Below, one piece after another: positions 32,673 to 40,332 of a stretch of 64,000 bases of DNA. The first letter of the stretch is position 1. Each line of letters opens with the position of its first letter. The notes under the pieces were generated by a model that searched no databases, was not told where the DNA came from, and saw nothing but the letters and a program-made list of their open reading frames with translations. The stretch comes from Candidatus Ideonella esbjergensis (GTDB taxonomy: Bacteria > Pseudomonadota > Gammaproteobacteria > Burkholderiales > Burkholderiaceae_C): the NCBI GenBank assembly GCA_016710065.1, contig JADJLP010000001.1:62001-126000 (forward strand), read 5' to 3'. Position numbers and translations under genes: made by a program.

Positions 32673-34299
32673 GGAGGGCTCCTGTGGGCTCGCGCCGCAA
32701 ATGGGCATAGGGCGCTTCTGTGGCGATGCGGGCATCGTCCAATGGCGCGCCCACGGTGAAGTGGTAGACGGATTGCAGCGCGGCGCTGCCGGCATCGCCT
32801 GGTGCCAGGCCGATGAGCTGGTGCAGCGCGTCGTCGAAATAGCAGCCGATGCCGGTGCCGCGCAGGCCCAGGGCCTCGGCCTCCAGGTACAGCGCCTGGC
32901 CGATCAGGCCGGCTTCGTGGAAGCGCTCGCGGTAGGCGCTGGCATGGCCCAGCGGGTTGAACTCGGCCAGCATCGCGAAGCCAACGATGGCGTCGGAGCC
33001 CAGCGCCTGGTGGCAGTTGAGCGTGCGCAGTGTGCCGGCGAGGGCGGGATTCTCTGCCAGGCACAGCAGGGGCGTGTCGGGGGGGGCGTTGGGCACGGCC
33101 TGGCTGTGCTGCACGGCGCCGATGGCCTCGCGCATTACCGCCAAGCCGCTGGCGCTGCGAGGCAGCAGGTAGGCGCCGGGCACCAGGCCGTCGACGCGGT
33201 GGGCCAGCAGCAGCACGTGCACTCGCGCTGCGCCTGGCCGTGCATCAAAGGGCAGGCGGCTGGGGTGCAGGGCTTGCAACAGGGGCCACAGCCGGGCCAG
33301 CGGCATGCGGGCGCGGGCGTCGAAGCGCTGAGCGCTGCGGCGTTGGCGGATCAGCGTGGCGGCGGGCGTGGTGCTGCGGGGCAGTGGCGGCAAAGCCGCT
33401 GCGGGCGTTGCTGCGAGTGCGGCTGTTGGTGTGGCTGGCGCTGTGGAGGCGCGCGGCTGGCTGGCGGCGGCCACATCGGCTATCACCGGCCAGCGGTACA
33501 TGGGGTGGCGGTCGAGCCGGTTGGCCTGGCCTTGCCAATGGGCGCCGGGCAGCGTGGGCCAGGGCAGGTTCTGGTCGATGTGGCCAGCGGGCCGTAGCGC
33601 GAACAGCAGTTCGGGCGCCTCGCGCTCGGCCCCACCAAAGTCATCGTCGCGGTCCAGGCCCAGCAGCGCAGCGAGGCTTGCACTGTCGCAGGGTACGGGC
33701 ACCAGCTGCCAGCCACACAGCGCGGCGGCATAGCGCAGCGCGCCCACGGCATGGCCGGTGTCGAGCAGGGTGTAGCGGAAGGCGCGCTCGCCGTACTTCC
33801 AGGCCTCGCGCCAGTGGATGCTGCTCAGGGCCAGCCAGGCCTGTGGTGCGCCATCGCACGGCATGGCAGCGGCACGCAGCTCCAGCGCATGCTCGTGCGG
33901 CGCGTAGTGGTGCAGGCCATCGGCCAGGCCGGGTACCCGCTGGGTGATGAGCCATCCCTCGGTGGGGTGCAGGTTGCCGCTGGAGGGGTTGATGCGCACG
34001 GCCCAGCGGTCGGGGCCGGCCTGCTTCCACGCGGCCAGCGCCAGGCTCAACTCGAAGAGCTGGCCCAGGCTGTGGATGTCCATCGGGCGGGCGGCGATGC
34101 GACCGGGCTCGAACAAATCCGCCCAAGGGGTGGCAGGATCGTCGGCCAGCAAGGGCAGCGGCGTGAGATCGGCCCCTTCGTAGCGCCGGAACGGGTTGGG
34201 CTGGGCGTCCCAGTCCAGCGTCTGGGGCCCGGCCGCGTAGGCGTTCAGCGCGTGCTTGCTGCGCTGGTGGTAGCGCTGAACGGTGGCCAGATCAGACAT
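32665..34299 (-). CDS. SagB/ThcOx-type oxidoreductase, tandem nitroreductase domains
   Basis: A protein of 544 residues with two copies of the flavin nitroreductase fold: the first has AVRINPSSGNLHPTEGWLI and YTLLDTGHAVGALRYAAALC; the second has LIRQRRSAQRFDARARM, AYRERFHEAGLIGQALYLEA and GLRGTGIGCYFDDALHQLIG. The tandem layout is that of SagB/ThcOx proteins, which act in peptide azole formation, but no cyclodehydratase partner is nearby. Related genes occur in several nif regions, so it may act as a flavin reductase for nitrogenase. It overlaps draG by 8 bp. Confidence 0.85.
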   Translation of the reverse strand: MSDLATVQRYHQRSKHALNAYAAGPQTLDWDAQPNPFRRYEGADLTPLPLLADDPATPWADLFEPGRIAARPMDIHSLGQLFELSLALAAWKQAGPDRWAVRINPSSGNLHPTEGWLITQRVPGLADGLHHYAPHEHALELRAAAMPCDGAPQAWLALSSIHWREAWKYGERAFRYTLLDTGHAVGALRYAAALCGWQLVPVPCDSASLAALLGLDRDDDFGGAEREAPELLFALRPAGHIDQNLPWPTLPGAHWQGQANRLDRHPMYRWPVIADVAAASQPRASTAPATPTAALAATPAAALPPLPRSTTPAATLIRQRRSAQRFDARARMPLARLWPLLQALHPSRLPFDARPGAARVHVLLLAHRVDGLVPGAYLLPRSASGLAVMREAIGAVQHSQAVPNAPPDTPLLCLAENPALAGTLRTLNCHQALGSDAIVGFAMLAEFNPLGHASAYRERFHEAGLIGQALYLEAEALGLRGTGIGCYFDDALHQLIGLAPGDAGSAALQSVYHFTVGAPLDDARIATEAPYAHLRREPTGALRV

Positions 34300-35254
34300 G
34301 GGCCGGCGCCTGGCCCAGGGCCAGCAGCGCGCTGGCCTGTTCGGTGATGGCGCGCACGGTGGCGGGCTGCAGGCGGCTCAGCCAGCGGTGCGGCAGGGCC
34401 TGCGCGCCGCAACGCGCGCCGGCCAGCATGCCCACCAGCGCGCCGGTGGTGTCGGCGTCGTCGCCCTGGTTCACAGTGGCCACCAGGGCGGCTTCGAAGT
34501 TGTCGTGCATCGCAAAGTAGTGCAGCACGGTCTGCACCGTGTCCACCACATAGGCGGTGGCCCGGCCGCGGTAGGGCGTGTGGGCAAAGGCCTTGTGCTG
34601 CTGCACCCAGGCCTGCGCCCAGTGGATGCCCTCGGCGTGGCTGGCGCCTTGCAGCAGCCTGCGCGTGAGCTGGCCCAGACCTAGCGTGGCGGCGTCGGAG
34701 AGCGGGTGGTGGTGGGTCAGCCGCGCCTGCGCGAGCGACAGCCGCTCGAAGGCTTCGTCGTCGTGCAGGGTGGCCAGCACCACCGGCAGGTTGCGCATCA
34801 CAGCGCCATTGCCGGCATCGCCCTCGTTGGGCGGCGCGGCCAGTGTGCCTTCGGTCATGTAGCGCAGGATGCCACGCCGACAGGTGTTGCCGCAGTCCAC
34901 CGGCTTGCCGCGCCACCACCGCACGAAGGCATCGCCCATGTCGCGCACCAGCGCGTCGTCGCCATCGGCGTGGCGGCGCAGCGCGCCCTCGCCGCCCCGC
35001 AGCAGCGCATCGCCCAGCGCCAGGCTCATGGTGGTGTCGTCGGTGACCTGGCCGCGCGCCAGCTTGAGCCAGCCACCGCCTTGAATCTCGCGGTGCACGC
35101 CGTACTGGGCGGCGATCTCGCGTGGACGCATGAACTCGACCGTGGCGCCCAGGGCGTCGCCGATGGCCAGGCCCAGGTAGGCACCCAGGGTGCGGTCGAA
35201 GAGCGCGCCCATGCCGGAGTGCTCACGGTGGAACAGGGTGCCCGGTTCAGACAT
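34292..35254 (-). CDS. draG: DraG, dinitrogenase reductase-activating glycohydrolase
   Basis: A protein of 320 residues that removes ADP-ribose from NifH. Metal-site motifs are GQVTDDTTMSLALGDALL near the N-terminus and VNQGDDADTTGALVGMLAGA near the C-terminus, plus IGDALGATVEFMRP. The start ATG at 35254 overlaps the draT end by 8 bp. It is slightly longer than Rhodospirillum DraG. It acts together with DraT to switch nitrogenase with ammonium or energy state. Confidence 0.96.
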   Translation of the reverse strand: MSEPGTLFHREHSGMGALFDRTLGAYLGLAIGDALGATVEFMRPREIAAQYGVHREIQGGGWLKLARGQVTDDTTMSLALGDALLRGGEGALRRHADGDDALVRDMGDAFVRWWRGKPVDCGNTCRRGILRYMTEGTLAAPPNEGDAGNGAVMRNLPVVLATLHDDEAFERLSLAQARLTHHHPLSDAATLGLGQLTRRLLQGASHAEGIHWAQAWVQQHKAFAHTPYRGRATAYVVDTVQTVLHYFAMHDNFEAALVATVNQGDDADTTGALVGMLAGARCGAQALPHRWLSRLQPATVRAITEQASALLALGQAPAHV

Positions 35255-36092
35255 AGCTGGCCTCCACGTCATACTCTCCCCCCAGGGCCAGCACCTCCTG
35301 CTCACCCTGCAGCACCTGGCCAGGCAGCAAGCCGGGCAGCAGCAGCAGCTTGCTGCGCGGCACCTGCACCTGAAAGATCCAGTCGCCAAAGCAGCTGGCC
35401 TCGTCGCGAGAAAGGCTGTAGGACGCGATGCTGTTGAAGCGCATGCGGCAGCGCCGCTCGTGCAGGTGTCCGCTCACGAGTTGCTCTTCGCAATGCGTGC
35501 TGCCGCGCCAGAGCTGCACATGGCTGGCGCTGTGCTCGCCCTGCATGGGCAGGGTGAAACGCTGCTGGGCCCATTGGCAGAATTCGTACAACAGGTCGAG
35601 TTGCTGATGGATGCAGTTGTTGTGGAAGCGGCTGGCGGTTTTCTCTTCCAGGTAGCCCACCCAGGCCGGTGAGGGGAAGCGCGCCAGCGGCGCCTTGTGG
35701 AACAGCGGCACCATGCCGAAGCGGCTTTCCACCCAGCCCTTGAGCACGGCACCGGCGGGGCCGTTGGCGTCCATGCCCCAGCCCTGCAGCAGCTTGCGCC
35801 AGCTGCTGCGCCAGCGCCGCTGCTCGGCCGGGCCCAACGTGGCCAGCTCGTCAGCGCCCGGGGGCTGCAGGCCAAAGGCTATGGCGAGGTAATGCACAAA
35901 CATCTCGCGGGCCTCGTTCAGGTCACTGCTGCGGCGCAGCAGCGCGAAGAGGCCCGCCTGGGCCTCGCGCGCGCCGGCGATGTGCAGCGCCACCGGGTGG
36001 GCGTTGAACTCGGCACTGGCCAGCACCGGCGTGGGCACGCCCACCAGGTTGGTGCTGTACCAATGCTGTGGCTGTGCGTCTTCATCGCTCAT
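35247..36092 (-). CDS. draT: DraT, dinitrogenase reductase ADP-ribosyltransferase
   Basis: A protein of 281 residues that ADP-ribosylates NifH at one arginine (R102 of this NifH). Conserved blocks are STNLVGVPTPVLASAEFN, SRFHNNCIHQQLDLLYEFCQ, HVQLWRGSTHCEEQ and RFNSIASYSLSRDEASCFGD. The ATG at 36092 starts MSDEDAQPQHW. The gene overlaps draG by 8 bp, and the 130 bp in front hold hairpins but no clear sigma-54 site, so it may be read from the hemoglobin promoter. Confidence 0.96.
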   Translation of the reverse strand: MSDEDAQPQHWYSTNLVGVPTPVLASAEFNAHPVALHIAGAREAQAGLFALLRRSSDLNEAREMFVHYLAIAFGLQPPGADELATLGPAEQRRWRSSWRKLLQGWGMDANGPAGAVLKGWVESRFGMVPLFHKAPLARFPSPAWVGYLEEKTASRFHNNCIHQQLDLLYEFCQWAQQRFTLPMQGEHSASHVQLWRGSTHCEEQLVSGHLHERRCRMRFNSIASYSLSRDEASCFGDWIFQVQVPRSKLLLLPGLLPGQVLQGEQEVLALGGEYDVEASYV

Positions 36093-36103
36093 GGGGGCCA
36101 CTG

Positions 36104-36229
36104 CGTTTGAGCGGATGGATTCCGTCGCGAGCGGGCCGAGCTTGCGGTGAGCAGCGGAGCCATACACCCGTATGGCGAGCAGCACAGCCGCGAGATCGGT
36201 TCGCACAGCAGGAAGACACCGCTCAAACG
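36104..36229. repeat. Inverted repeats and hairpin upstream of draT
   Basis: CGTTTGAGCGG at 36104-36114 and its exact complement CCGCTCAAACG at 36219-36229 flank the gap. Inside, GCCATAC-ACCC-GTATGGC (36159-36176) forms a perfect 7 bp hairpin. The right arm covers the stop codon of the upstream gene. This could terminate or process the message before draT. Confidence 0.55.
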
Positions 36230-36813
36230 GGGCGGTTTTCGTAGGGGTTGCGCACCGGGCCCATCAGCTTGCAGCCTTCTTCAAACGTGATCTTGGGGAA
36301 GCTGGCCGTGTACGAGGCCGCCTTGTCGGCGATGGCGTCGGTCTTGCCTGCGGTGTCGAGCTTCTTCAGCTCGGTCTTCTCCAAGTACAGCAGTTCCAGC
36401 ACCTCGTTGTAGACCGTGGCCTCGTCGATGGGCAGGATGGTGAAGGTGGCGCCGCCGTACTCGCAGGTGTACTTCTTCGAGATGTCGATGTTGTCGACGT
36501 AGAAGATGTACTTGCCGGCCGGCGAGAGCAGGTCGCCCAGGGCTTCGGCCACCAGGTGCAGGTACTCGAAGCTCAGCAGGAAGCCGGCCATGAAGGCGAT
36601 GTGCGATTCGCCGGCGTTGGCGGCGGCAATGATCTGCTCGGCGGCGATCTCGGGCGGACGGGCCTCGTCGGCCATCTTGGCCTGGAACTTCAGCGCCAGG
36701 TCACCCCGGAAGCCGAAGCGGCCGGCCTTCTTGGTGGGGCCCTTGAGCACGCTGTTGAAGAGCCGGCCCTCGGCGTCGAGACGGGCGAAGGCGGTGTCGG
36801 TGATGGCAGTCAT
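36223..36813 (-). CDS. Unknown protein of the hemoglobin-dra operon (196 aa)
   Basis: The start overlaps the hemoglobin stop (ATGA). The sequence has PTKKAGRFGFRGDLALKFQA, a hydrophobic helix HIAFMAGFLLSFEYLHLVAE and a beta-rich half with YIFYVDNIDISKKYTCEYGG and ITFEEGCKLMGPVRNPYENR. I do not recognise the family. There is no signal peptide. The location suggests a link to nitrogenase protection or switching. Confidence 0.72.
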   Translation of the reverse strand: MTAITDTAFARLDAEGRLFNSVLKGPTKKAGRFGFRGDLALKFQAKMADEARPPEIAAEQIIAAANAGESHIAFMAGFLLSFEYLHLVAEALGDLLSPAGKYIFYVDNIDISKKYTCEYGGATFTILPIDEATVYNEVLELLYLEKTELKKLDTAGKTDAIADKAASYTASFPKITFEEGCKLMGPVRNPYENRPV

Positions 36814-37340
36814 GGAGTGCTCCGGTTGGGTGAAGTGAGAGGGTCAGGGCTCGATGCGTGGGTGATGGGTGTGGCATGCGGCGCCACCTCCATCGGCCGG
36901 CCGGGGTGCTCGCGGCGCTGCCCGGCGTGTTCGGTGTTGCGGATGAAATCGGCGATCTTGAGGAAGGCCGCGTCCAGCTCGGCGCGCAAGCCTGGCTCCA
37001 CACCGCACTCGGCCAGGGCCTGGCGCATGCAGGCCATCCAGGCGTCGCGGGCGGCGTGGTCGATGTCAAAGGGCTGGTGGCGCCGCCGCAGCATGGGCGA
37101 GCCGCGCTCGGCGCTGTAGGCGCGCGGGCCGCCCATCCATTCGCTGAGGTAGCTCACCAGCACGGCGCGGGTGTGCGAGAGGTCGGGCTCGTGCATGGCA
37201 CGCACGGTGGCCGCATCGGGCCGGGTGTCCATGGCGCGGTAGAAGGCCTCCACCAGCTGCTGTAGGGCCGCGTGCCCACCGATGCGCTCGTAATGGCGGT
37301 TGGTGTTGGCGGCGGCGAGCACGGGCAGGGCGGTGGTCAT
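36810..37340 (-). CDS. Group II truncated hemoglobin
   Basis: A protein of 176 residues with a 2/2 globin: HYERIGGHAALQQLVEAFYR (B helix Tyr/Phe-type), MHEPDLSHTRAVLVSYLSEW, MGGPRAYSAERGSPMLRRRH with the proximal His and FDIDHAARDAWMACM. The C-terminal 35 residues form a Pro/Ser-rich tail. Such globins bind O2 or NO. Being first in the dra operon behind a sigma-54-like promoter, it probably protects nitrogenase or buffers O2; this is inference. Confidence 0.88.
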   Translation of the reverse strand: MTTALPVLAAANTNRHYERIGGHAALQQLVEAFYRAMDTRPDAATVRAMHEPDLSHTRAVLVSYLSEWMGGPRAYSAERGSPMLRRRHQPFDIDHAARDAWMACMRQALAECGVEPGLRAELDAAFLKIADFIRNTEHAGQRREHPGRPMEVAPHATPITHASSPDPLTSPNRSTP

Positions 37341-37353
37341 GGCAAGGCCTGTC

Positions 37354-37369
37354 TGCAAACCCCGTACCA
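37354..37369 (-). promoter_or_regulatory. Sigma-54-like promoter of the hemoglobin-dra operon
   Basis: On the minus strand the sequence reads TGGTACG-GGGT-TTGCA. GG and GC are ten bases apart and the -12 box is perfect; one base differs in the -24 box. The predicted start of transcription lies only a few bases before the ATG at 37340, so the leader would be very short. It is divergent from the nifH promoter and could share its NifA site at 37527. Confidence 0.65.
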
Positions 37370-37526
37370 CCCTGCAATGCATCCCAGGCTTGGCCTGCAG
37401 CCTGCACTGCGCGCCGTCGCGCCACGCCCGGTGAAGTGGTTCGCGCGTTTGCCATGCCGGCCTTCACAAGGCGCGTCGCGCACGCGTGTGCGAGGGGCGC
37501 TTCAAGCCATGTCGATTGGCGGCCTT

Positions 37527-37542
37527 TGTCGGGTTTCACACA
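37527..37542 (+). promoter_or_regulatory. NifA upstream activator site of nifH
   Basis: TGT-CGGGTTTCAC-ACA is an exact TGT-N10-ACA. It lies about 80 bp upstream of the nifH -24 box and about 160 bp from the divergent hemoglobin promoter. The preceding motif TCGATTGGCGG (37513-37523) is also found in front of nifE. Confidence 0.8.
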
Positions 37543-37622
37543 TTCATCTGTGCCGCCCGACCAGCCCTCTGATTTTCTGATTTACCCAGGAAAAACAAGC
37601 ACTTGAGCGATCTCAACAGACA

Positions 37623-37638
37623 TGGCACGGCCGTTGCA
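37623..37638 (+). promoter_or_regulatory. Sigma-54 promoter of nifHDK
   Basis: TGGCACG-GCCG-TTGCA matches the sigma-54 consensus at every conserved position, with GG at 37624-37625 and GC at 37636-37637. About 155 bp separate it from the nifH ATG, leaving a leader of roughly 145 nt with no other gene in it. Confidence 0.93.
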
Positions 37639-37792
37639 ATGAGAAGGCTGCGCGGCAACCGTGTATGGCCCCCAAGTGGCTTCCCTAGAAGACCCATAGA
37701 GGCACCCAAGGCTGCACCCCGATCGCGACGAACGCAACGAGTCCTCTCAACTTTGGTTTCCTAGTTCACTTACTTTCGATTGGAGAACTGCA

Positions 37793-38674
37793 ATGGCTGC
37801 ACTTCGGCAAATCGCCTTCTACGGCAAGGGTGGTATCGGCAAGTCCACCACCTCGCAAAACACCCTGGCCGCGCTCAGCGACCTGGGCCAGAAGATCCTC
37901 ATCGTCGGCTGCGACCCCAAGGCCGACTCCACCCGTCTGATCCTGCACGCCAAGGCGCAGGACACCATCCTGTCGCTGGCCGCTGAAGCGGGTTCGGTGG
38001 AGGATCTGGAGCTCGAAGACGTGATGAAGGTCGGCTACAAAGACATCCGCTGCGTCGAATCCGGTGGCCCGGAACCCGGCGTCGGCTGCGCTGGCCGCGG
38101 CGTGATCACCTCGATCAACTTCCTGGAAGAAAACGGCGCCTATGACGGCGTGGACTATGTGTCCTACGACGTGCTGGGCGACGTGGTGTGCGGCGGCTTC
38201 GCCATGCCCATCCGCGAAAACAAGGCGCAAGAGATCTACATCGTGATGTCGGGCGAGATGATGGCCATGTACGCGGCCAACAACATCTCCAAGGGCATCC
38301 TGAAGTACGCCAACAGCGGCGGCGTGCGCCTGGGCGGCCTGGTGTGCAACGAGCGCCAGACCGACAAGGAACTGGAACTGGCCGACTCGCTGGCCAAGAT
38401 GCTCGGCTCCAAGCTGATCCACTTCGTGCCGCGCGACAACATCGTGCAACACGCCGAGCTGCGTCGCATGACGGTGCTGGAATACGCGCCCGACTCGAAG
38501 CAAGCGCAGGAGTACCGCACGCTGGCCAGCAAGATCCACAACAACGCTGGCAACGGCACCATCCCCACCCCCATCACCATGGACCAGCTGGAAGACCTGC
38601 TGATGGAGCACGGGATCATGAAGCAGATCGACGAGTCGCAAGTCGGCAAGACCGCCGCCGACCTGGCCGCATAA
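37793..38674 (+). CDS. nifH: NifH, dinitrogenase reductase (Fe protein)
   Basis: A protein of 293 residues, the electron donor of nitrogenase. The nucleotide P-loop is GKGGIGKST (residues 11-19), the [4Fe-4S] ligands are C99 and C133 (GVGCAGRG and VVCGGFAMP), and the ADP-ribosylation target of DraT is R102. TGGAGAA precedes the ATG. It begins the nifHDK operon behind a perfect sigma-54 promoter with a NifA site. A strong stem-loop follows before nifD. Confidence 0.99.
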   Translation: MAALRQIAFYGKGGIGKSTTSQNTLAALSDLGQKILIVGCDPKADSTRLILHAKAQDTILSLAAEAGSVEDLELEDVMKVGYKDIRCVESGGPEPGVGCAGRGVITSINFLEENGAYDGVDYVSYDVLGDVVCGGFAMPIRENKAQEIYIVMSGEMMAMYAANNISKGILKYANSGGVRLGGLVCNERQTDKELELADSLAKMLGSKLIHFVPRDNIVQHAELRRMTVLEYAPDSKQAQEYRTLASKIHNNAGNGTIPTPITMDQLEDLLMEHGIMKQIDESQVGKTAADLAA

Positions 38675-38687
38675 CTGTTGACCCCAA

Positions 38688-38711
38688 GAGCGCCTCGCAT
38701 GCGAGGCGCTC
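38688..38711 (+). repeat. Perfect stem-loop between nifH and nifD
   Basis: GAGCGCCTCGC-AT-GCGAGGCGCTC is an uninterrupted 11 bp inverted repeat with a 2-base centre. It sits 14 bp after the nifH stop and lacks a T-run. It likely protects the nifH transcript end or weakens read-through, which would give more NifH than NifDK. Confidence 0.75.
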
Positions 38712-38755
38712 GCCCCCACTCAATTTCCGTCCTGCGGGAACCACGGAGCCACACC

Positions 38756-40219
38756 ATGAGCATCACTGTTGACGAGCGCAAGGCCGAGAACAAGGCCTTG
38801 ATCGATGAAGTCCTGAAGGCCTATCCCGAAAAGATGGCCAAGCGCCGCGCCAAGCACCTGGGCACCTTCGAAGAAGGCAAGCCTGACTGCGGCGTCAAGT
38901 CCAACATCAAGTCGCTGCCGGGTGTGATGACCATCCGTGGCTGCGCCTATGCCGGCTCCAAGGGCGTGGTGTGGGGCCCGATCAAGGACATGATCCACAT
39001 CTCCCACGGCCCCGTGGGCTGCGGCCAGTACAGCTGGGCCGCCCGCCGCAACTACTACATCGGCACCACCGGCATCGACACCTTCGTGACGATGCAGTTC
39101 ACCAGCGACTTCCAGGAAAAGGACATCGTCTTCGGTGGCGACAAGAAGCTCGACAAGATCATCGACGAGATCCAGGACCTGTTCCCACTGAACAAGGGCA
39201 TCTCGATCCAGTCGGAATGCCCGATCGGCCTGATCGGCGACGACATCGAAGCGGTCTCGAAGAAGAAGACCAAGGAATACGCCGGCCACACCATCGTGCC
39301 GGTGCGCTGCGAAGGTTTCCGCGGCGTCAGCCAGTCGCTGGGCCACCACATCGCCAACGACGCGATCCGTGACTTCGTGTTCGACAAGGTCGACCCGAAC
39401 AAGCGCCCCGACTTCGTTTCCACCCCGTACGACGTCTCCATCATCGGCGACTACAACATCGGTGGCGACGCCTGGTCGAGCCGCATCCTGCTGGAAGAAA
39501 TGGGCCTGCGCGTCATCGCCCAGTGGTCTGGCGACGGCACCATCGCCGAGCTGGAAAACACCCCCAAGGCCAAGCTCAACGTGCTGCACTGCTACCGCTC
39601 GATGAACTACATCAGCCGGCACATGGAAGAGAAGTACGGCATTCCCTGGGTGGAATACAACTTCTTCGGCCCGACCCAGATCGAGAAGAGCCTGCGCGAG
39701 ATCGCCAGCCACTTCGACGACACCATCAAGGCCAAGGCCGAAGAGGTGATCGCCAAGTACAAGCCGCTGATGCAAGCCGTCATCGACAAGTACAAGCCCC
39801 GCCTGGAAGGCAAGACCGTGATGCTGTTCGTGGGTGGCCTGCGCCCCCGCCACGTCATTGGCGCCTATGAAGACCTGGGCATGATCGTGGTCGGCACCGG
39901 CTACGAGTTCGGCCACAACGACGACTACCAGCGCACCACGCACTACATCAAGGACGGCACGCTGATCTATGACGACGTGACCGGCTACGAGTTCGAGAAG
40001 TTCGTCGAGAAGGTGCAACCTGATCTGGTGGGCTCGGGCATCAAGGAAAAGTACGTCTTCCAGAAGATGGGCGTGCCCTTCCGCCAGATGCACAGCTGGG
40101 ACTACTCGGGTCCGTACCACGGCTACGACGGCTTCGCCATCTTCGCCCGCGACATGGACATGGCCATCTCCAGCCCGATCTGGGGCCTGGCGAAGAGCCC
40201 GTTCAAGAACGCTGCCTGA
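38756..40219 (+). CDS. nifD: NifD, MoFe protein alpha subunit
   Basis: A protein of 487 residues. P-cluster ligands are C63 (RGCAYAGSKG), C89 (HGPVGCGQYSW) and C155 (SECPIGLIGDD). FeMo-co ligands are Cys in VLHCYRSMNYI and His in MHSWDYSGPYHGYDG. The start MSITVDERK has GGAG in front. It is separated from nifK by a pair of REP palindromes. Confidence 0.99.
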   Translation: MSITVDERKAENKALIDEVLKAYPEKMAKRRAKHLGTFEEGKPDCGVKSNIKSLPGVMTIRGCAYAGSKGVVWGPIKDMIHISHGPVGCGQYSWAARRNYYIGTTGIDTFVTMQFTSDFQEKDIVFGGDKKLDKIIDEIQDLFPLNKGISIQSECPIGLIGDDIEAVSKKKTKEYAGHTIVPVRCEGFRGVSQSLGHHIANDAIRDFVFDKVDPNKRPDFVSTPYDVSIIGDYNIGGDAWSSRILLEEMGLRVIAQWSGDGTIAELENTPKAKLNVLHCYRSMNYISRHMEEKYGIPWVEYNFFGPTQIEKSLREIASHFDDTIKAKAEEVIAKYKPLMQAVIDKYKPRLEGKTVMLFVGGLRPRHVIGAYEDLGMIVVGTGYEFGHNDDYQRTTHYIKDGTLIYDDVTGYEFEKFVEKVQPDLVGSGIKEKYVFQKMGVPFRQMHSWDYSGPYHGYDGFAIFARDMDMAISSPIWGLAKSPFKNAA

Positions 40220-40227
40220 TCGAGTTT

Positions 40228-40295
40228 GTCATTCCCGCGAAGGCGGGAATCCACGGCCGCCAACAGCCTGGATCCCCGCCTGCGCGGGGATGACG
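40228..40295. repeat. Inverted pair of REP palindromes between nifD and nifK
   Basis: Copies at 40228-40253 and 40269-40295 face each other 15 bp apart, able to form a long double hairpin within the nifDK message, with the second a GATCCCCGCC variant. An intergenic hairpin here could alter the balance of NifD and NifK, which need equal amounts. Confidence 0.88.
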
Positions 40296-40332
40296 ACCCC
40301 ACACACCTTCACCGTTTCACTGGAGAGCCACC

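Noticed and set aside
32665..34299. SagB-type gene as part of a thiazole/oxazole peptide cluster
   Set aside because: No cyclodehydratase, precursor peptide or exporter is nearby; the context is dra/nif.
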